Origin: Collinsella aerofaciens
GTDB taxonomy: Bacteria > Actinomycetota > Coriobacteriia > Coriobacteriales > Coriobacteriaceae
Direction: 5' to 3'
NCBI GenBank assembly: GCA_008668235.1
Contig: RQCP01000026.1
Location: 1-35,436 of the forward strand
Length of the DNA: 35,436 nucleotides
Shown: piece by piece, positions 14,165-22,647 of the stretch
How the letters are laid out: each line of letters starts with the position of its first letter
Numbering within the stretch: the first letter of the stretch is position 1
The notes under the pieces: generated by a model
Told to the model about the DNA's origin: nothing
The model's input: only the letters and a program-made list of their open reading frames with translations
The model's database searches: none
Made by a program: the position numbers and the translations under genes

Positions 14165-16348
14165 TTAGGACCAGAGGAGATCGCTGCGGGTGATGGTGGC
14201 GCCGATGGCAAAGGGCATGCAGGCGATGACCGGATACAGGTAGCGCATGTAGGTCGAGCCGTTGCAGGGACCGATCAGGCACACGGCGAGCACGCCCAGC
14301 AGCGGCACCCAAATGGCCAGCCCGCGCCACGAATGACGACGTAGCAGATAGACCACCACGGCGATCATGATCCACACATAGGTGGCCGAGCTCATGGTGA
14401 GCGAGATAAACGGGATGCGCTGCACCGCCACGCGATACAGGTTGATCAGGTGGTCGCACCAGCGCACAACCTTGCTATCGACCGGATGGAAGTCAAAGTA
14501 CTTGAGGTTATCGGGCTTCGCCATGATCTCGGCACTGCGCGCCGTGCTGTAGACCCACGCATCGCGGGCACTCGGGTAAAAGTAGCCGTAGTAGTTATTG
14601 ATGAGCGCCGAGATATAACACTCGGGATCCTTTTTGAACATCTGGGCCCACACCTCAAAATAGGCCTTGATGTCCTCCTGCGAGGCATACTCGTTAAAGC
14701 AATTTTTAACGGCGTCCGACTTATCCGGGTTGTAACGGCGGCCCAGGTTCTCGTACTTGAGCACGCGGTCGATCACGGCACGCTCTTCGTCGGTCACCAA
14801 GCCGTCGCAAGGAGCCTCCACGATGGTGCCGTCCTCCTTAACCGTGGGGTTGACACCCGAGTTGAGGCCGTCGTGCTTTTGGACGAAACGAGCCGTCTGC
14901 TGGAACGGAATCGAGAGGATTTCGCGCTTGGAACCAGGCGTGATGTCATACGCCGGCATAAAGACCTTGGTGAAGTACATGTTGGAGGCAAGGCAGAGCG
15001 CGAGCACCGCGAGGACGCCGACCCAGCGGAAGCGCGGCGTGGCGCCCGAAGGCGCAGCACCAGTCTGCCTGGCTGCACGATGAGCCACATGCGCGTCCCA
15101 TGCGCAAAACGCCGCCGCGATTACGCATGCCGCCAGGGGAAACACCAGGCCGCCGTTACGCAGAAACGTGGAACCCATGGCGCCCAGAGCGAGCAGCAGC
15201 CAGTCATGGCGCGCAAAGAGCACGGGCCTCTGTTCGCCCGCACGCTCGGCATTGGCATCGCGACGGGGCAGGCCGCAGGCCACGAGCTTCACGGTCTGCA
15301 CCAACAGCACCAAAAACGCGTCGGCAAACAGCACATCTTTGGTAAGCAGAGCCGCATAGTTGGAGAACATGGGCATAAACACAAAGAACAGCAAGATCAC
15401 GCCGCGGACCGGCAGGCTCACGCCCAGCTTGCGCAGCGACGAGATGGAATAGGCCATGCAGGCGGACGTAATAACGAACTGAGCGCAGGTGTAGATGGCA
15501 AGACCCGCGTTGGCGCTGTTGAACAGTGAAAGCCCCAGCTGGACGCACGAACCGATGATAGCCGTGTGCACCACGGGGTGATGTCCGTTGAGCAACACAT
15601 TGGGATTGAGCAGACGCAGGTAGTCACTCGTGCCGTTGGGGTAGTTGAACCACTGGCGAATCTGCGCACCCGTATCTCCCATAAAAAGGCCAGGTAGCGA
15701 AGCGATGAGCGTGGGCGCCCAGGCGATCATAAGAACCAGGAAGGGCCCGGCAAAGGGATGGACCGAGAGCACGGCGTGAGCCACACGCCATACGCGGCCA
15801 AAGTGCGCTTCGGAAAACGGAATGCGGCGCGTGCTCAGCCAATCTAGACACTCAAAGGCGAGGTAGAAGGCAACGACCGCCAAGAGCATCCAGCCCGCAC
15901 CGCCTATCCAGGCGCAGATGATGCGGGCCTTGTCGCCGAGCACGATCTCGGCCGAATCGGTGAGGTCGTAGCTGCGGCCAAACACCATGCAGACGGCAAA
16001 GAACAGCGACGGAAGGATCACCGAGGGACGCCAAGCGTCGCCGCGGCCAAAGAACACGTAGCGAAACGGCAGCGTGAGCAGGCAGGCAAGCGCAAGCAGC
16101 ATGACCGCGTCGGTATGGCCGGCAAACGAGAGGAGTACCTCGTAGCACACGTACAGCATGCCCGAGGCTTTGGGGTCAATCGCCAAGACTGCGTTGCTCG
16201 ACACCGGGGCGGGATCGATGGAAAACGCCGTGGTCGCCAACAGCGCGAGCAAAAATGCGATGAGCGTCTGCTTGGCGGGGTAGCGCTTAAACCAGACGAT
16301 GCGGGCAGCGTCGCGCGCAGCCGTTGTGGAGAGGTCGGAATCCTTCAC
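14165..16348 (-). CDS. DUF6020 family polytopic membrane protein
   Basis: 727 residues with roughly a dozen membrane helices. Cytoplasmic N terminus to about 25, then repeated hydrophobic segments such as TLIAFLLALLATTAF, VILPSLFFAVCMVFG and FLVLMIAWAPTLIASLPGLF. The large loop after about residue 470 (SKREILSIPFQQTARFVQKH ... VDRVLKYENLGRRYNPDKSD) resembles the outer loop of GT-C glycosyltransferase-like proteins. DUF6020 members are frequent in Coriobacteriia; a role in wall or surface glycan assembly is likely but unproven. The start is GTG at 16348 with AAAGG about ten bases upstream. REP-like palindromes flank the gene on both sides (14134 and 16389). Confidence 0.8.
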   Translation of the reverse strand: MKDSDLSTTAARDAARIVWFKRYPAKQTLIAFLLALLATTAFSIDPAPVSSNAVLAIDPKASGMLYVCYEVLLSFAGHTDAVMLLALACLLTLPFRYVFFGRGDAWRPSVILPSLFFAVCMVFGRSYDLTDSAEIVLGDKARIICAWIGGAGWMLLAVVAFYLAFECLDWLSTRRIPFSEAHFGRVWRVAHAVLSVHPFAGPFLVLMIAWAPTLIASLPGLFMGDTGAQIRQWFNYPNGTSDYLRLLNPNVLLNGHHPVVHTAIIGSCVQLGLSLFNSANAGLAIYTCAQFVITSACMAYSISSLRKLGVSLPVRGVILLFFVFMPMFSNYAALLTKDVLFADAFLVLLVQTVKLVACGLPRRDANAERAGEQRPVLFARHDWLLLALGAMGSTFLRNGGLVFPLAACVIAAAFCAWDAHVAHRAARQTGAAPSGATPRFRWVGVLAVLALCLASNMYFTKVFMPAYDITPGSKREILSIPFQQTARFVQKHDGLNSGVNPTVKEDGTIVEAPCDGLVTDEERAVIDRVLKYENLGRRYNPDKSDAVKNCFNEYASQEDIKAYFEVWAQMFKKDPECYISALINNYYGYFYPSARDAWVYSTARSAEIMAKPDNLKYFDFHPVDSKVVRWCDHLINLYRVAVQRIPFISLTMSSATYVWIMIAVVVYLLRRHSWRGLAIWVPLLGVLAVCLIGPCNGSTYMRYLYPVIACMPFAIGATITRSDLLWS

Positions 16349-16388
16349 AGTCCGAAAGCCTTTCTAGAAACCTATCAAACTCGGCAAG

Positions 16389-16423
16389 ACCACCACAAAG
16401 GTGCCTGTCCCCTTTGTGGTGGT
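16389..16423. repeat. Palindrome with CCTGTCCC loop (copy 2)
   Basis: ACCACCACAAAG (16389-16400) pairs perfectly with CTTTGTGGTGGT (16412-16423) around GTGCCTGTCCC. The loop matches that at 14142-14152 in its last 8 bases. It lies 5 bp beyond the lgt stop and could terminate lgt; a short T-run (GGTTTTGG) follows on the plus strand only. Confidence 0.8.
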
Positions 16424-16428
16424 TTTGG

Positions 16429-17250
16429 TTAGGCGTCCAGGTAGACGCGCTGGGGCTGGTTGCGGCGACGGGCGAAGATGATGAGTGCCAGGCCCGCGAT
16501 TACGAGCGGCAGGCTCAGCAGCTGACCCATGGTGATGATGCCTCCCAGCAGATAACCCAACTGGGCATCGGGCACGCGCACGAACTCAACGAGAAAGCGG
16601 ACGATGCCGTACCCCATCACGAACACGCCCATAAACGTACCCTGGGGCAGTAGTGGCTTTTTGCGGCTGAGCACCTGCAAAAAACAGAAGAGCACGATGC
16701 CCTCTAGGAATGCCTCATAGAGCTGGGAAGGATGGCGCGGCATATCGCCCGCGGTGCCGCCAAAGACCACACCCCAGGGCAGATCGGTCGGCTTACCCCA
16801 CAGCTCACCGTTCACGAAGTTGGCGCAACGTCCCAGGCACAGCGCCAGCGGAGCACCGATAACGGCAAGGTCGGCGATGGTCCAGGCGTCGAGTTTATAC
16901 ATACGGCACACGATGATGCCGCCCAAGATACCGCCGACCAGGCCACCGTGGAAGCTCATACCGCCCTCGTTGGTGGCAAAGATCTCGAGCGGGTGGGCCC
17001 AATAGTAGCCATCACCGTAAAAGATGACGTAGAACAGGCGCGCGCCGATAATAAGGCCAAAGACCGCGCCGACCACGACGCTCGTCAGGTCATCAATCGT
17101 GATGTTGAAGCCCCAGCGGCGCTGCGTGCGATACATGACGACTGCCGTAAGCAGGGCGCCGACCACATAGGCCAGACCGTACCAGTAGATCGTGATGGGG
17201 CCCGCCGAGATCGCGACGGGGTCAAGCATATGGTAGAGGTCGTTGAGCAT
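16429..17250 (-). CDS. lgt: Prolipoprotein diacylglyceryl transferase
   Basis: Membrane enzyme that moves diacylglycerol from phosphatidylglycerol to the lipobox cysteine of prolipoproteins. 273 residues with seven likely helices. Family blocks seen: YWYGLAYVVGALL, GARLFYVIFYG, the GGMSFHGGLVGGILGG catalytic histidine loop, and the signature LGRCANFVNGELWGKPTD, then RHPSQLYEAFLEG. The start at 17250 has GGGAG six bases upstream; the upstream frame to 17310 crosses a terminator. Its product is needed to lipidate the sulfotransferase encoded at 22648-24387. Confidence 0.97.
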   Translation of the reverse strand: MLNDLYHMLDPVAISAGPITIYWYGLAYVVGALLTAVVMYRTQRRWGFNITIDDLTSVVVGAVFGLIIGARLFYVIFYGDGYYWAHPLEIFATNEGGMSFHGGLVGGILGGIIVCRMYKLDAWTIADLAVIGAPLALCLGRCANFVNGELWGKPTDLPWGVVFGGTAGDMPRHPSQLYEAFLEGIVLFCFLQVLSRKKPLLPQGTFMGVFVMGYGIVRFLVEFVRVPDAQLGYLLGGIITMGQLLSLPLVIAGLALIIFARRRNQPQRVYLDA

Positions 17251-17277
17251 ATCGATCTCCCTGCTCCCTACATACAA

Positions 17278-17310
17278 ATGCGGCCGCGGGCCTTGTGCTC
17301 GCAGCCGCAT
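17278..17310 (-). terminator. Terminator of the NifU-like gene
   Basis: ATGCGGC (17278-17284) pairs with GCCGCAT (17304-17310), followed by an inner GCGGG/CTCGC stem with one G-U pair and a 7-nt loop. On the minus strand the hairpin is followed by TTGTATG. It is 49 bp beyond the NifU-like stop. Confidence 0.55.
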
Positions 17311-17359
17311 ATCTGGGCGTAACGTCTATGCGGAGCATGTCGTCCGCAGCTTTCGCATC

Positions 17360-17638
17360 TTAGAACGGCGCGTACTCGTCGTACAGGTCGTCGGTCTCGC
17401 CGGAAGCATTGACCTGCTCGACGCGGGTAACGCCGGGCACGTGCTCCTTCAGGATGCGCTCGATGCCCATAGACAGAGTCAGTGCACTCATAGGGCAGCC
17501 GGCGCAGGCGCCCTGCAGTTCCAGCTTGACGACGCCCTCGTCGTCGACGCCCACATACTCCATATCGCCGCCGTCAGCCTGCAGGTTGGGGCGAATCTCT
17601 TCAAGAACCTTCTTAAGCAGCTCTTCGTTAACAGCCAC
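17360..17638 (-). CDS. NifU C-terminal-domain iron-sulfur scaffold
   Basis: 92 residues, a stand-alone NifU C-terminal (Nfu) domain. It holds IRPNLQADGGDMEYVGVDD and the cluster motif LQGACAGCPMSALTLSMGIE, whose two cysteines hold a labile Fe-S cluster for delivery to apoproteins. The start is GTG at 17638 with AAAGGAG five bases upstream. It is monocistronic, bounded by a terminator downstream. Likely clients in this window are the Fe-S dehydratase/activase at 25946-30727; that link is inference. Confidence 0.93.
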   Translation of the reverse strand: MAVNEELLKKVLEEIRPNLQADGGDMEYVGVDDEGVVKLELQGACAGCPMSALTLSMGIERILKEHVPGVTRVEQVNASGETDDLYDEYAPF

Positions 17639-17749
17639 AGGGGCTCCTTTCTCACAATAACGCGGGCACGCCCGCGGACAGAAGCTATGTTACTACAGCC
17701 ATGTACCCGCTCACGAGCCGTCCATGCGCACAGACGCGACCTTCACGAG

Positions 17750-17779
17750 TAGTCAATTTGGAACGGAGCTCTTTGAGCT
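17750..17779. repeat. Decayed copy of the 19327 palindrome arm
   Basis: The 30 bases match 19330-19359 at 25 positions (TAGTCA-TTTGG-ACGG-GCT pattern) and keep the inner AGCTC-TTT-GAGCT mini-hairpin. The second arm is not recognisable. It lies between dCMP deaminase and the NifU-like gene, 30 bp past the deaminase stop. Confidence 0.55.
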
Positions 17780-17809
17780 GCGTTCGTCGTCAGATAGCAA
17801 CAACGCATA

Positions 17810-18334
17810 TTACTGCTGAGCCTGTCCCCCGGTACCGATCTGGACATCGACGATGACCTGGCGGTAGCTGATGCCGCAGGAGTCGAGAATGCGGCGGCTG
17901 ATACGGCCGTCATCGGTATCGGCATACTTATTGTCCAGGTAGACGACCTCGCCCACGCCCACCTGCGCCAGAATCTTGGCGCAGTCGTGGCACGGGAACA
18001 GCGTGACGTAGACCGTGGAGCCCTCGAGGTCTTTGAGCGAGCCGCGGTAGTTGAGCACGGCGTTTGCCTCGGCATGGACTACGTAGTTATGCTTGTCCTG
18101 CAGCGGGTCATCGCTCGTGCCCCACGGGAAAAAGTCGTCGTTGAGCGCCGAGGGCGTACCGTTGTAGCCCACCGAAAGGATACGGTGGTTGGTGTTGGCG
18201 ATGCACGCGCCCACCTGCGTGTTGGGGTCCTTACTGCGGCGCTGCGCGGCAATGGCCACGCTCATAAAGAACTCGTCCCAGCTAATGACGTCGCGGCGCT
18301 TGCCCGACGCGGTTTGATGAAGATCGTCCGACAT
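17810..18334 (-). CDS. dCMP deaminase family protein
   Basis: Zinc deaminase of 174 residues that converts dCMP to dUMP in thymidylate supply (ComEB type). It shows SWDEFFMSVAIAAQRRSKDP, the NxxHR-type N-terminal substrate loop GYNGTPS, the zinc and proton-shuttle motif VVHAEANAVLN (H87, E89) and PCHDCAK (C115, C118). The start at 18334 was chosen for GGAGG eight bases upstream; an ATG at 18370 has no site. It stands 83 bp from coaX, both on the minus strand, without a clear terminator between them. Confidence 0.92.
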   Translation of the reverse strand: MSDDLHQTASGKRRDVISWDEFFMSVAIAAQRRSKDPNTQVGACIANTNHRILSVGYNGTPSALNDDFFPWGTSDDPLQDKHNYVVHAEANAVLNYRGSLKDLEGSTVYVTLFPCHDCAKILAQVGVGEVVYLDNKYADTDDGRISRRILDSCGISYRQVIVDVQIGTGGQAQQ

Positions 18335-18417
18335 GCCAGACACCTCCGTAATCGCAACATTTTGACCCATTGTAGCAGGTGAAAAGTAGGGGCGCTTATC
18401 CCACCGACTTCCTTGTC

Positions 18418-19269
18418 CTACGCGCGGCGGGGCTTTTGGTTGATGTGGTAGAGCTCGGCGAGACCCCGCAGCGTCAACGCGTCATCGACCGTCAGGCTAT
18501 GGCCGACCAGCGCCGCAAGTGCCTCGGCATCGTCGCCGGTAATGACGATGGGCACATCGCCCTCCCCCGCGGCTTTGGTCGCACGCATCTCGGCAAGCAC
18601 CATGTCGAGCATGCCGTCGATGCGGGCCACCTCGCCCAGAACCACGCCCGAGCGCATGGCCTCACGCGTGTTGCGGCCGATGACATGCGTCGGCGCCGAG
18701 GGCTCAACCTGAGGCAGGCGCGCCGCAGCGGCCGAGAGCGAACGGGCGCCGAGCGCCAGCCCCGGTGCGATAACGCCGCCGACAAAGGTACCGTGTGCGT
18801 CGATGACCTCGATATTGGTCGTGGTGCCCAGGTCGATCACAATGCACGGCGAGCCGTAGACGGCGCGGGCAGCCACGGCGTCGGCGATGCGGTCGGGACC
18901 GATCTCGGCCGGGTCATCGTAGTGCACGGGTATGCCGGTCTTGAGGCCCGGCCCCACGGTGAGCACGCGCCCCGTGCAGGTACGGGAAAGCGCTGCCTTC
19001 CACGGGCGCTCGAGCGCCGGGACCACACAGCTCAGCACGGCCGCGGCGGGTACGAGTACCCCAGGCACACCTGCATCGGCGGCAAGCGCGCCCATGACCT
19101 GCACGAGACGCATGCGTGCCTCGTCTGCCGTGATGCTCGACGGCGTGGTGATCTCGCACGTCGCAAGCGGGCATTCCTGTGCCGCGGCCGAATCCTCTGC
19201 AAACAGGCCAAAGCGAATGAACGTGTTGCCCACGTCGACCGTCAATATATATGCGCACCCATTAAGCAT
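18418..19269 (-). CDS. coaX: Type III pantothenate kinase
   Basis: First step of coenzyme A synthesis, 283 residues, ASKHA fold. It has the phosphate loop TVDVGNTFIRFGLF, the substrate block GPDRIADAVAARAVYG, DLGTTTNIEVID with the second phosphate motif, and FVGGVIAPGLALGARSLS. The start at 19269 has AAAGGAG eight bases upstream; the frame reaches 19323 without a site. Near the C terminus the family VITGDDAEAL block is intact. CoA supply fits the CoA-dependent enzymes further right, though no operon links them. Confidence 0.95.
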   Translation of the reverse strand: MLNGCAYILTVDVGNTFIRFGLFAEDSAAAQECPLATCEITTPSSITADEARMRLVQVMGALAADAGVPGVLVPAAAVLSCVVPALERPWKAALSRTCTGRVLTVGPGLKTGIPVHYDDPAEIGPDRIADAVAARAVYGSPCIVIDLGTTTNIEVIDAHGTFVGGVIAPGLALGARSLSAAAARLPQVEPSAPTHVIGRNTREAMRSGVVLGEVARIDGMLDMVLAEMRATKAAGEGDVPIVITGDDAEALAALVGHSLTVDDALTLRGLAELYHINQKPRRA

Positions 19270-19326
19270 CGTCGGCGCTCCTTTCGTCTGCCCAGCAGTA
19301 TATCGCCTACCCGAACCAGCCATCCC

Positions 19327-19453
19327 AGGTAGTCATTTTGGGACGGGGCTATTTTAGCTACCCCAATATGTCGGTTGATATTTGCCCCACTCCCAGATAA
19401 TTCGTCGACTGTCAAAGGGTAGCTAAAATAGCCCCGTCCCAAAATGACTACCT
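19327..19453. repeat. Perfect 37-bp inverted repeat element
   Basis: Arms 19327-19363 and 19417-19453 are identical in inverted orientation over all 37 bases and flank a 53-nt spacer. Each arm contains a mini-hairpin (GCTA-TTT-TAGC) and a GGGACGGGG block. It fills the 306-bp spacer between the divergent coaX and OPT genes (19270-19575). A TATACT box at 19460-19465, just after the right arm, could be the OPT promoter. A decayed copy of one arm lies at 17750. Confidence 0.95.
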
Positions 19454-19575
19454 TGCCGCTATACTGGTGCGCGGTCGTTTGCGAGCTCACGCGGCGGCCC
19501 TTGGTAACCCGACTTCCCGCGCCGTATCCGTAGCGGCGCTCCCGGGGGAAGCGGATATACGCAAAGGAGTTCTAT

Positions 19576-21279
19576 ATGAGCAATCCCTCGAACCGCACCT
19601 CGATGCGCGGTCAACTCACGCTGCGCGGCGTCGTCATCGGCGTCCTTGGCTGCGTGATCATCACGGCGAGCTCGGCCTACACGGCCCTCAAGATGGGCGC
19701 ACTCCCCTGGCCGATCATTTTCGCTGCCGTCATTTCGCTGTTCTTCCTGAAGCTCATGGGCAACGCCAGCCTCAACGAGGCCAACGTTACCCACACCATC
19801 ATGTCCGCGGGCGCCATGGTCGCCGGCGGCCTGGCGTTTACCATCCCGGGCGCCTGGATGCTGGGCTATGCCGACCAGATCAGTTGGCTCGACATGTTTA
19901 TCGTGGCACTCGCCGGCACTATCCTAGGCCTGCTGGCCACGGCACTCATCCACCGTCACTTTATCGTGGACGCCGCGCTTGAGTTCCCCACCGGCAACGC
20001 CGCAGCTCAGACCCTGCGCGCGACCGAGGCCGGCGGCAAGACCGGCAAGCAGCTCTTTGGCTCCATGGCCATCGCCGGCATCTACAGCGTGCTGCGCGAC
20101 GCTCTGGGCATTGTGCCCAGCATGCTGTGCACGCTCAATATCCCCGGCGTGACATTTGCCATCTACAACTCGCCCATGTTGCTGTCCATCGGCTTTTTGG
20201 TGGGCTTCGCCCCCGTCGCGTTCTGGTTTGCCGGCGCGCTGCTGGGCAATTTTGGCATCATCGTCGGCGGCACCGCTGCCGGTCTGTTTGACGTTATGAC
20301 CGCACAGGGCATCGTCAAGTCCCTGGGTATGGGCCTCATGATGGGCTTTGGCGTCGCCGTCGTCCTCAAGGACATCCTTCCGCAGGTCGCCGGTATCGTC
20401 CGCGGCCTCGCCGCCGACAGCTCCACCGACACCGACGAGCAGTCGCTCATCTCGGGCTCCCTTAAACTCGACGCCGGTATCATCGGCCTGGGCGCTGCCG
20501 CCATCGCCGTGATCATCGCCATCGTGCTCGACCTTGGCCCCGTTCCGGCCGTCATCGTCACGCTGTTCACCTTTGTCACCACCATCATGAGCGCGCAGAG
20601 CTGCGGCCAGACGGGCATCGACCCCATGGAGATCTTCGGCCTCATCGTCATGCTCATCGTTGCCGCCTTCGCGCAGCTCGCTCAGGTCAAGCTGTTCTTT
20701 ATCGCCGGCATCGTGGCCGTGGCGTGCGGCCTTGCGGGCGACGTCATGAACGACTTCAAGGCCGGCGCCGTGCTGGGCACCAACCCGCGCGCGCAGTGGG
20801 TCGGCCAGGCCATTGGCGGCATCGTGGGCGCCCTGGTCGCCGCCGCCGTCATGGTCGCGCTCGTCACCGCCTATGGTCCGGACGCCTTTGGCCCCGACAA
20901 GAGTTTTGTGGCCGCACAGGCAAGCGTGGTCGCCACCATGGTCTCGGGCATCCCGAGCGTGCCGTGGTTTGCGGGCGGCTTTATCGCCGGCATCGTCATG
21001 TACTGGCTCGGCATTCCGGCCATGATGATCGGCCTGGGCGTGTACCTGCCGTTCTACATGTCGCTCACGGCCTTCCTGGGCTCCTGCGTCAAGCTCGCCT
21101 ACGACAAGTGGGCAGCCCACCGCGATGCCAACGCCGGTCTTTCGGACGAGGAGAAGACCGCCAAGGATGCCGCCTTCCAGGAGCAGGGCCTGGTTGTCGC
21201 CAGCGGCCTGCTCGGTGGCGAGTCCATCGTCGGCGTTATCCTGGCGTTTGTCTCTGTTGGCCTGAGCCTGCTGGGCTAA
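19576..21279 (+). CDS. OPT/YSL family oligopeptide transporter
   Basis: 567 residues, polytopic transporter of the OPT superfamily, which brings in small peptides or metal-chelates with protons. It begins with the typical LTLRGVVIGVLGCVIITASSAYTALKMG, has the family's PWPIIFAAVISLFFLK and NEANVTHTIMSAGAMVAGG blocks, HFIVDAALEFPTGNAAAQTLRA, and a second half with SCGQTGIDPMEIFG and a late GIPAMMIGLGVYLPFYMSL. AAAGGAG lies 6-7 nt before the ATG. A terminator follows at 21305, so it is monocistronic. Substrate cannot be fixed by sequence. Confidence 0.93.
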   Translation: MSNPSNRTSMRGQLTLRGVVIGVLGCVIITASSAYTALKMGALPWPIIFAAVISLFFLKLMGNASLNEANVTHTIMSAGAMVAGGLAFTIPGAWMLGYADQISWLDMFIVALAGTILGLLATALIHRHFIVDAALEFPTGNAAAQTLRATEAGGKTGKQLFGSMAIAGIYSVLRDALGIVPSMLCTLNIPGVTFAIYNSPMLLSIGFLVGFAPVAFWFAGALLGNFGIIVGGTAAGLFDVMTAQGIVKSLGMGLMMGFGVAVVLKDILPQVAGIVRGLAADSSTDTDEQSLISGSLKLDAGIIGLGAAAIAVIIAIVLDLGPVPAVIVTLFTFVTTIMSAQSCGQTGIDPMEIFGLIVMLIVAAFAQLAQVKLFFIAGIVAVACGLAGDVMNDFKAGAVLGTNPRAQWVGQAIGGIVGALVAAAVMVALVTAYGPDAFGPDKSFVAAQASVVATMVSGIPSVPWFAGGFIAGIVMYWLGIPAMMIGLGVYLPFYMSLTAFLGSCVKLAYDKWAAHRDANAGLSDEEKTAKDAAFQEQGLVVASGLLGGESIVGVILAFVSVGLSLLG

Positions 21280-21304
21280 ACCAAACAACAACGCACCCGT
21301 GCAG

Positions 21305-21343
21305 AGCGCGGGGTCGGAGACCATCCGGCCCCGCGCTTTTTGT
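21305..21343 (+). terminator. Intrinsic terminator of the OPT gene
   Basis: A 13-bp stem with one G-U pair (21305-21317 with 21325-21337), a 7-nt loop and TTTTTGT. It starts 26 bp after the stop codon. Confidence 0.9.
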
Positions 21344-21493
21344 ATCTGCCGAAACCCTCGGCAGTACTTGTATGTGGCGTGTCTTCCTTTGCCTGCTCGC
21401 CTAAGTTCCATGTCAAGATGACCGCCCCGCCCGTCACGGTGTAGAGTACCTGCTGCGAACGCACCCGCGTTCCTACGGCAATACGAGGTGGAC

Positions 21494-22633
21494 ATGGAAC
21501 TCGATAAACAACAGCTCAAGCGACTGCGCGAGCGCCATCACCGGCGCCACGGCATCCGTCCTGCCCATAGTGAGGTAGCCGAGCAGGCAGGCCGCTTTTT
21601 AAAGCGGGCATTCAACATTCGCGAGGGGCGCGCGCCCTATCACGTGATTCGCAAGCGCTTTGTAAACGGGGCGCGCCTGACTGGCTCGCACTTATGCATC
21701 CTGATCATTGCCATGTTGATCGCGAGCATCGGCCTCGATATCGACTCGGATATCGCCATTGTAGGCGCCATGCTCATCTGCCCGCTCATGGGCTCGGTCC
21801 TTGCCATGGCATACGGCATCGCCACGCTCGACCGCGAGATCACCCTTGAGGCCGTCGCGAGCTTGGCTCTACAGATGGCCTTTTGCCTGGCCACATCCAC
21901 GTTGTACTTTAAGCTCTCGCCCCTTGGCACCACTACGGCCGCCATCATCGACAATTCGACACCGACTGTTTGGGACCTTGCCGTCGCGCTTGCGGGCGGC
22001 TTTGCGGGTGGCCTGGGCAACTCGCGCGACCAGGAACCCGCCACGCTCATCGCCGGCGTGGCCGTGGCAACCGCGCTGATGCCGCCCCTGTGCGCGGCGG
22101 GCTATGGCATCGCCATCGCAAGCGGGTCGCTGTTTCTCTCGGCGCTTTATGAGTTTGGCATCAACGTGGTCTTTATCGCACTGGCTGCCGAAGCCGTGCT
22201 GCTTCTATTGCGCGTGCCGCTCAAGCGCGACCTGAACGGCGACGGTATTGTGACTGCTGAAGAAAACGCCGAGGTCGACGAGCTATCGCGCAAGGTGCGC
22301 CGCCGCATCATTGTGGGCACGGTAGTCTTTGCCATCCCCTGCATTGTTATGACGGCGGGGTCTATTGGCTCGGCGCAGGCCGGCGTGCAGGACGGCTACG
22401 GCGTCACCGAAACCACGCGCGAGCTTGCGGCGGTGCTGCCAGGCTTTAAGGATTACACCGTCGCCGTCGAGACCTCGGCCACCGAAGGCGATGAGGAAGG
22501 CATCGTCGAGCGCGAGATTGTCGCCCATGTGACGACAGGCGAGGCGCTTGGGGCACACGACCGCCGTATCGCCCGCAAGCTCATCGACCTCAACGTGCCC
22601 GAACTCGATCGCGTGGAGTTCGATGTGAAGTGA
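21494..22633 (+). CDS. DUF389 (TIGR00341) membrane protein with an EF-hand loop
   Basis: 379 residues, function unknown. An arginine-rich cytoplasmic N terminus (to about 60) precedes the DUF389 membrane domain with SDIAIVGAMLICPLMGSVLA, GGFAGGLGNSRDQEPATLIAG and VAVATALMPPLCAAGYGIA. Right after the core, at residues 246-257, is a canonical EF-hand loop DLNGDGIVTAEE (Asp, Asn, Asp and Glu at positions 1, 3, 5 and 12). One more hydrophobic segment and a soluble C-terminal domain follow. GAGG lies five bases before the ATG at 21494; the frame also opens at a GTG two codons earlier. It converges with the sulfotransferase gene, 14 bp apart, with no terminator seen between them. Confidence 0.88.
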   Translation: MELDKQQLKRLRERHHRRHGIRPAHSEVAEQAGRFLKRAFNIREGRAPYHVIRKRFVNGARLTGSHLCILIIAMLIASIGLDIDSDIAIVGAMLICPLMGSVLAMAYGIATLDREITLEAVASLALQMAFCLATSTLYFKLSPLGTTTAAIIDNSTPTVWDLAVALAGGFAGGLGNSRDQEPATLIAGVAVATALMPPLCAAGYGIAIASGSLFLSALYEFGINVVFIALAAEAVLLLLRVPLKRDLNGDGIVTAEENAEVDELSRKVRRRIIVGTVVFAIPCIVMTAGSIGSAQAGVQDGYGVTETTRELAAVLPGFKDYTVAVETSATEGDEEGIVEREIVAHVTTGEALGAHDRRIARKLIDLNVPELDRVEFDVK

Positions 22634-22647
22634 TGCGGAGCGCGGCC

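Noticed and set aside
19924..21519. A 531-residue minus-strand open frame opposite the OPT gene
   Set aside because: It is a His/Asp/Gly-rich shadow of the transporter gene and crosses the OPT terminator.
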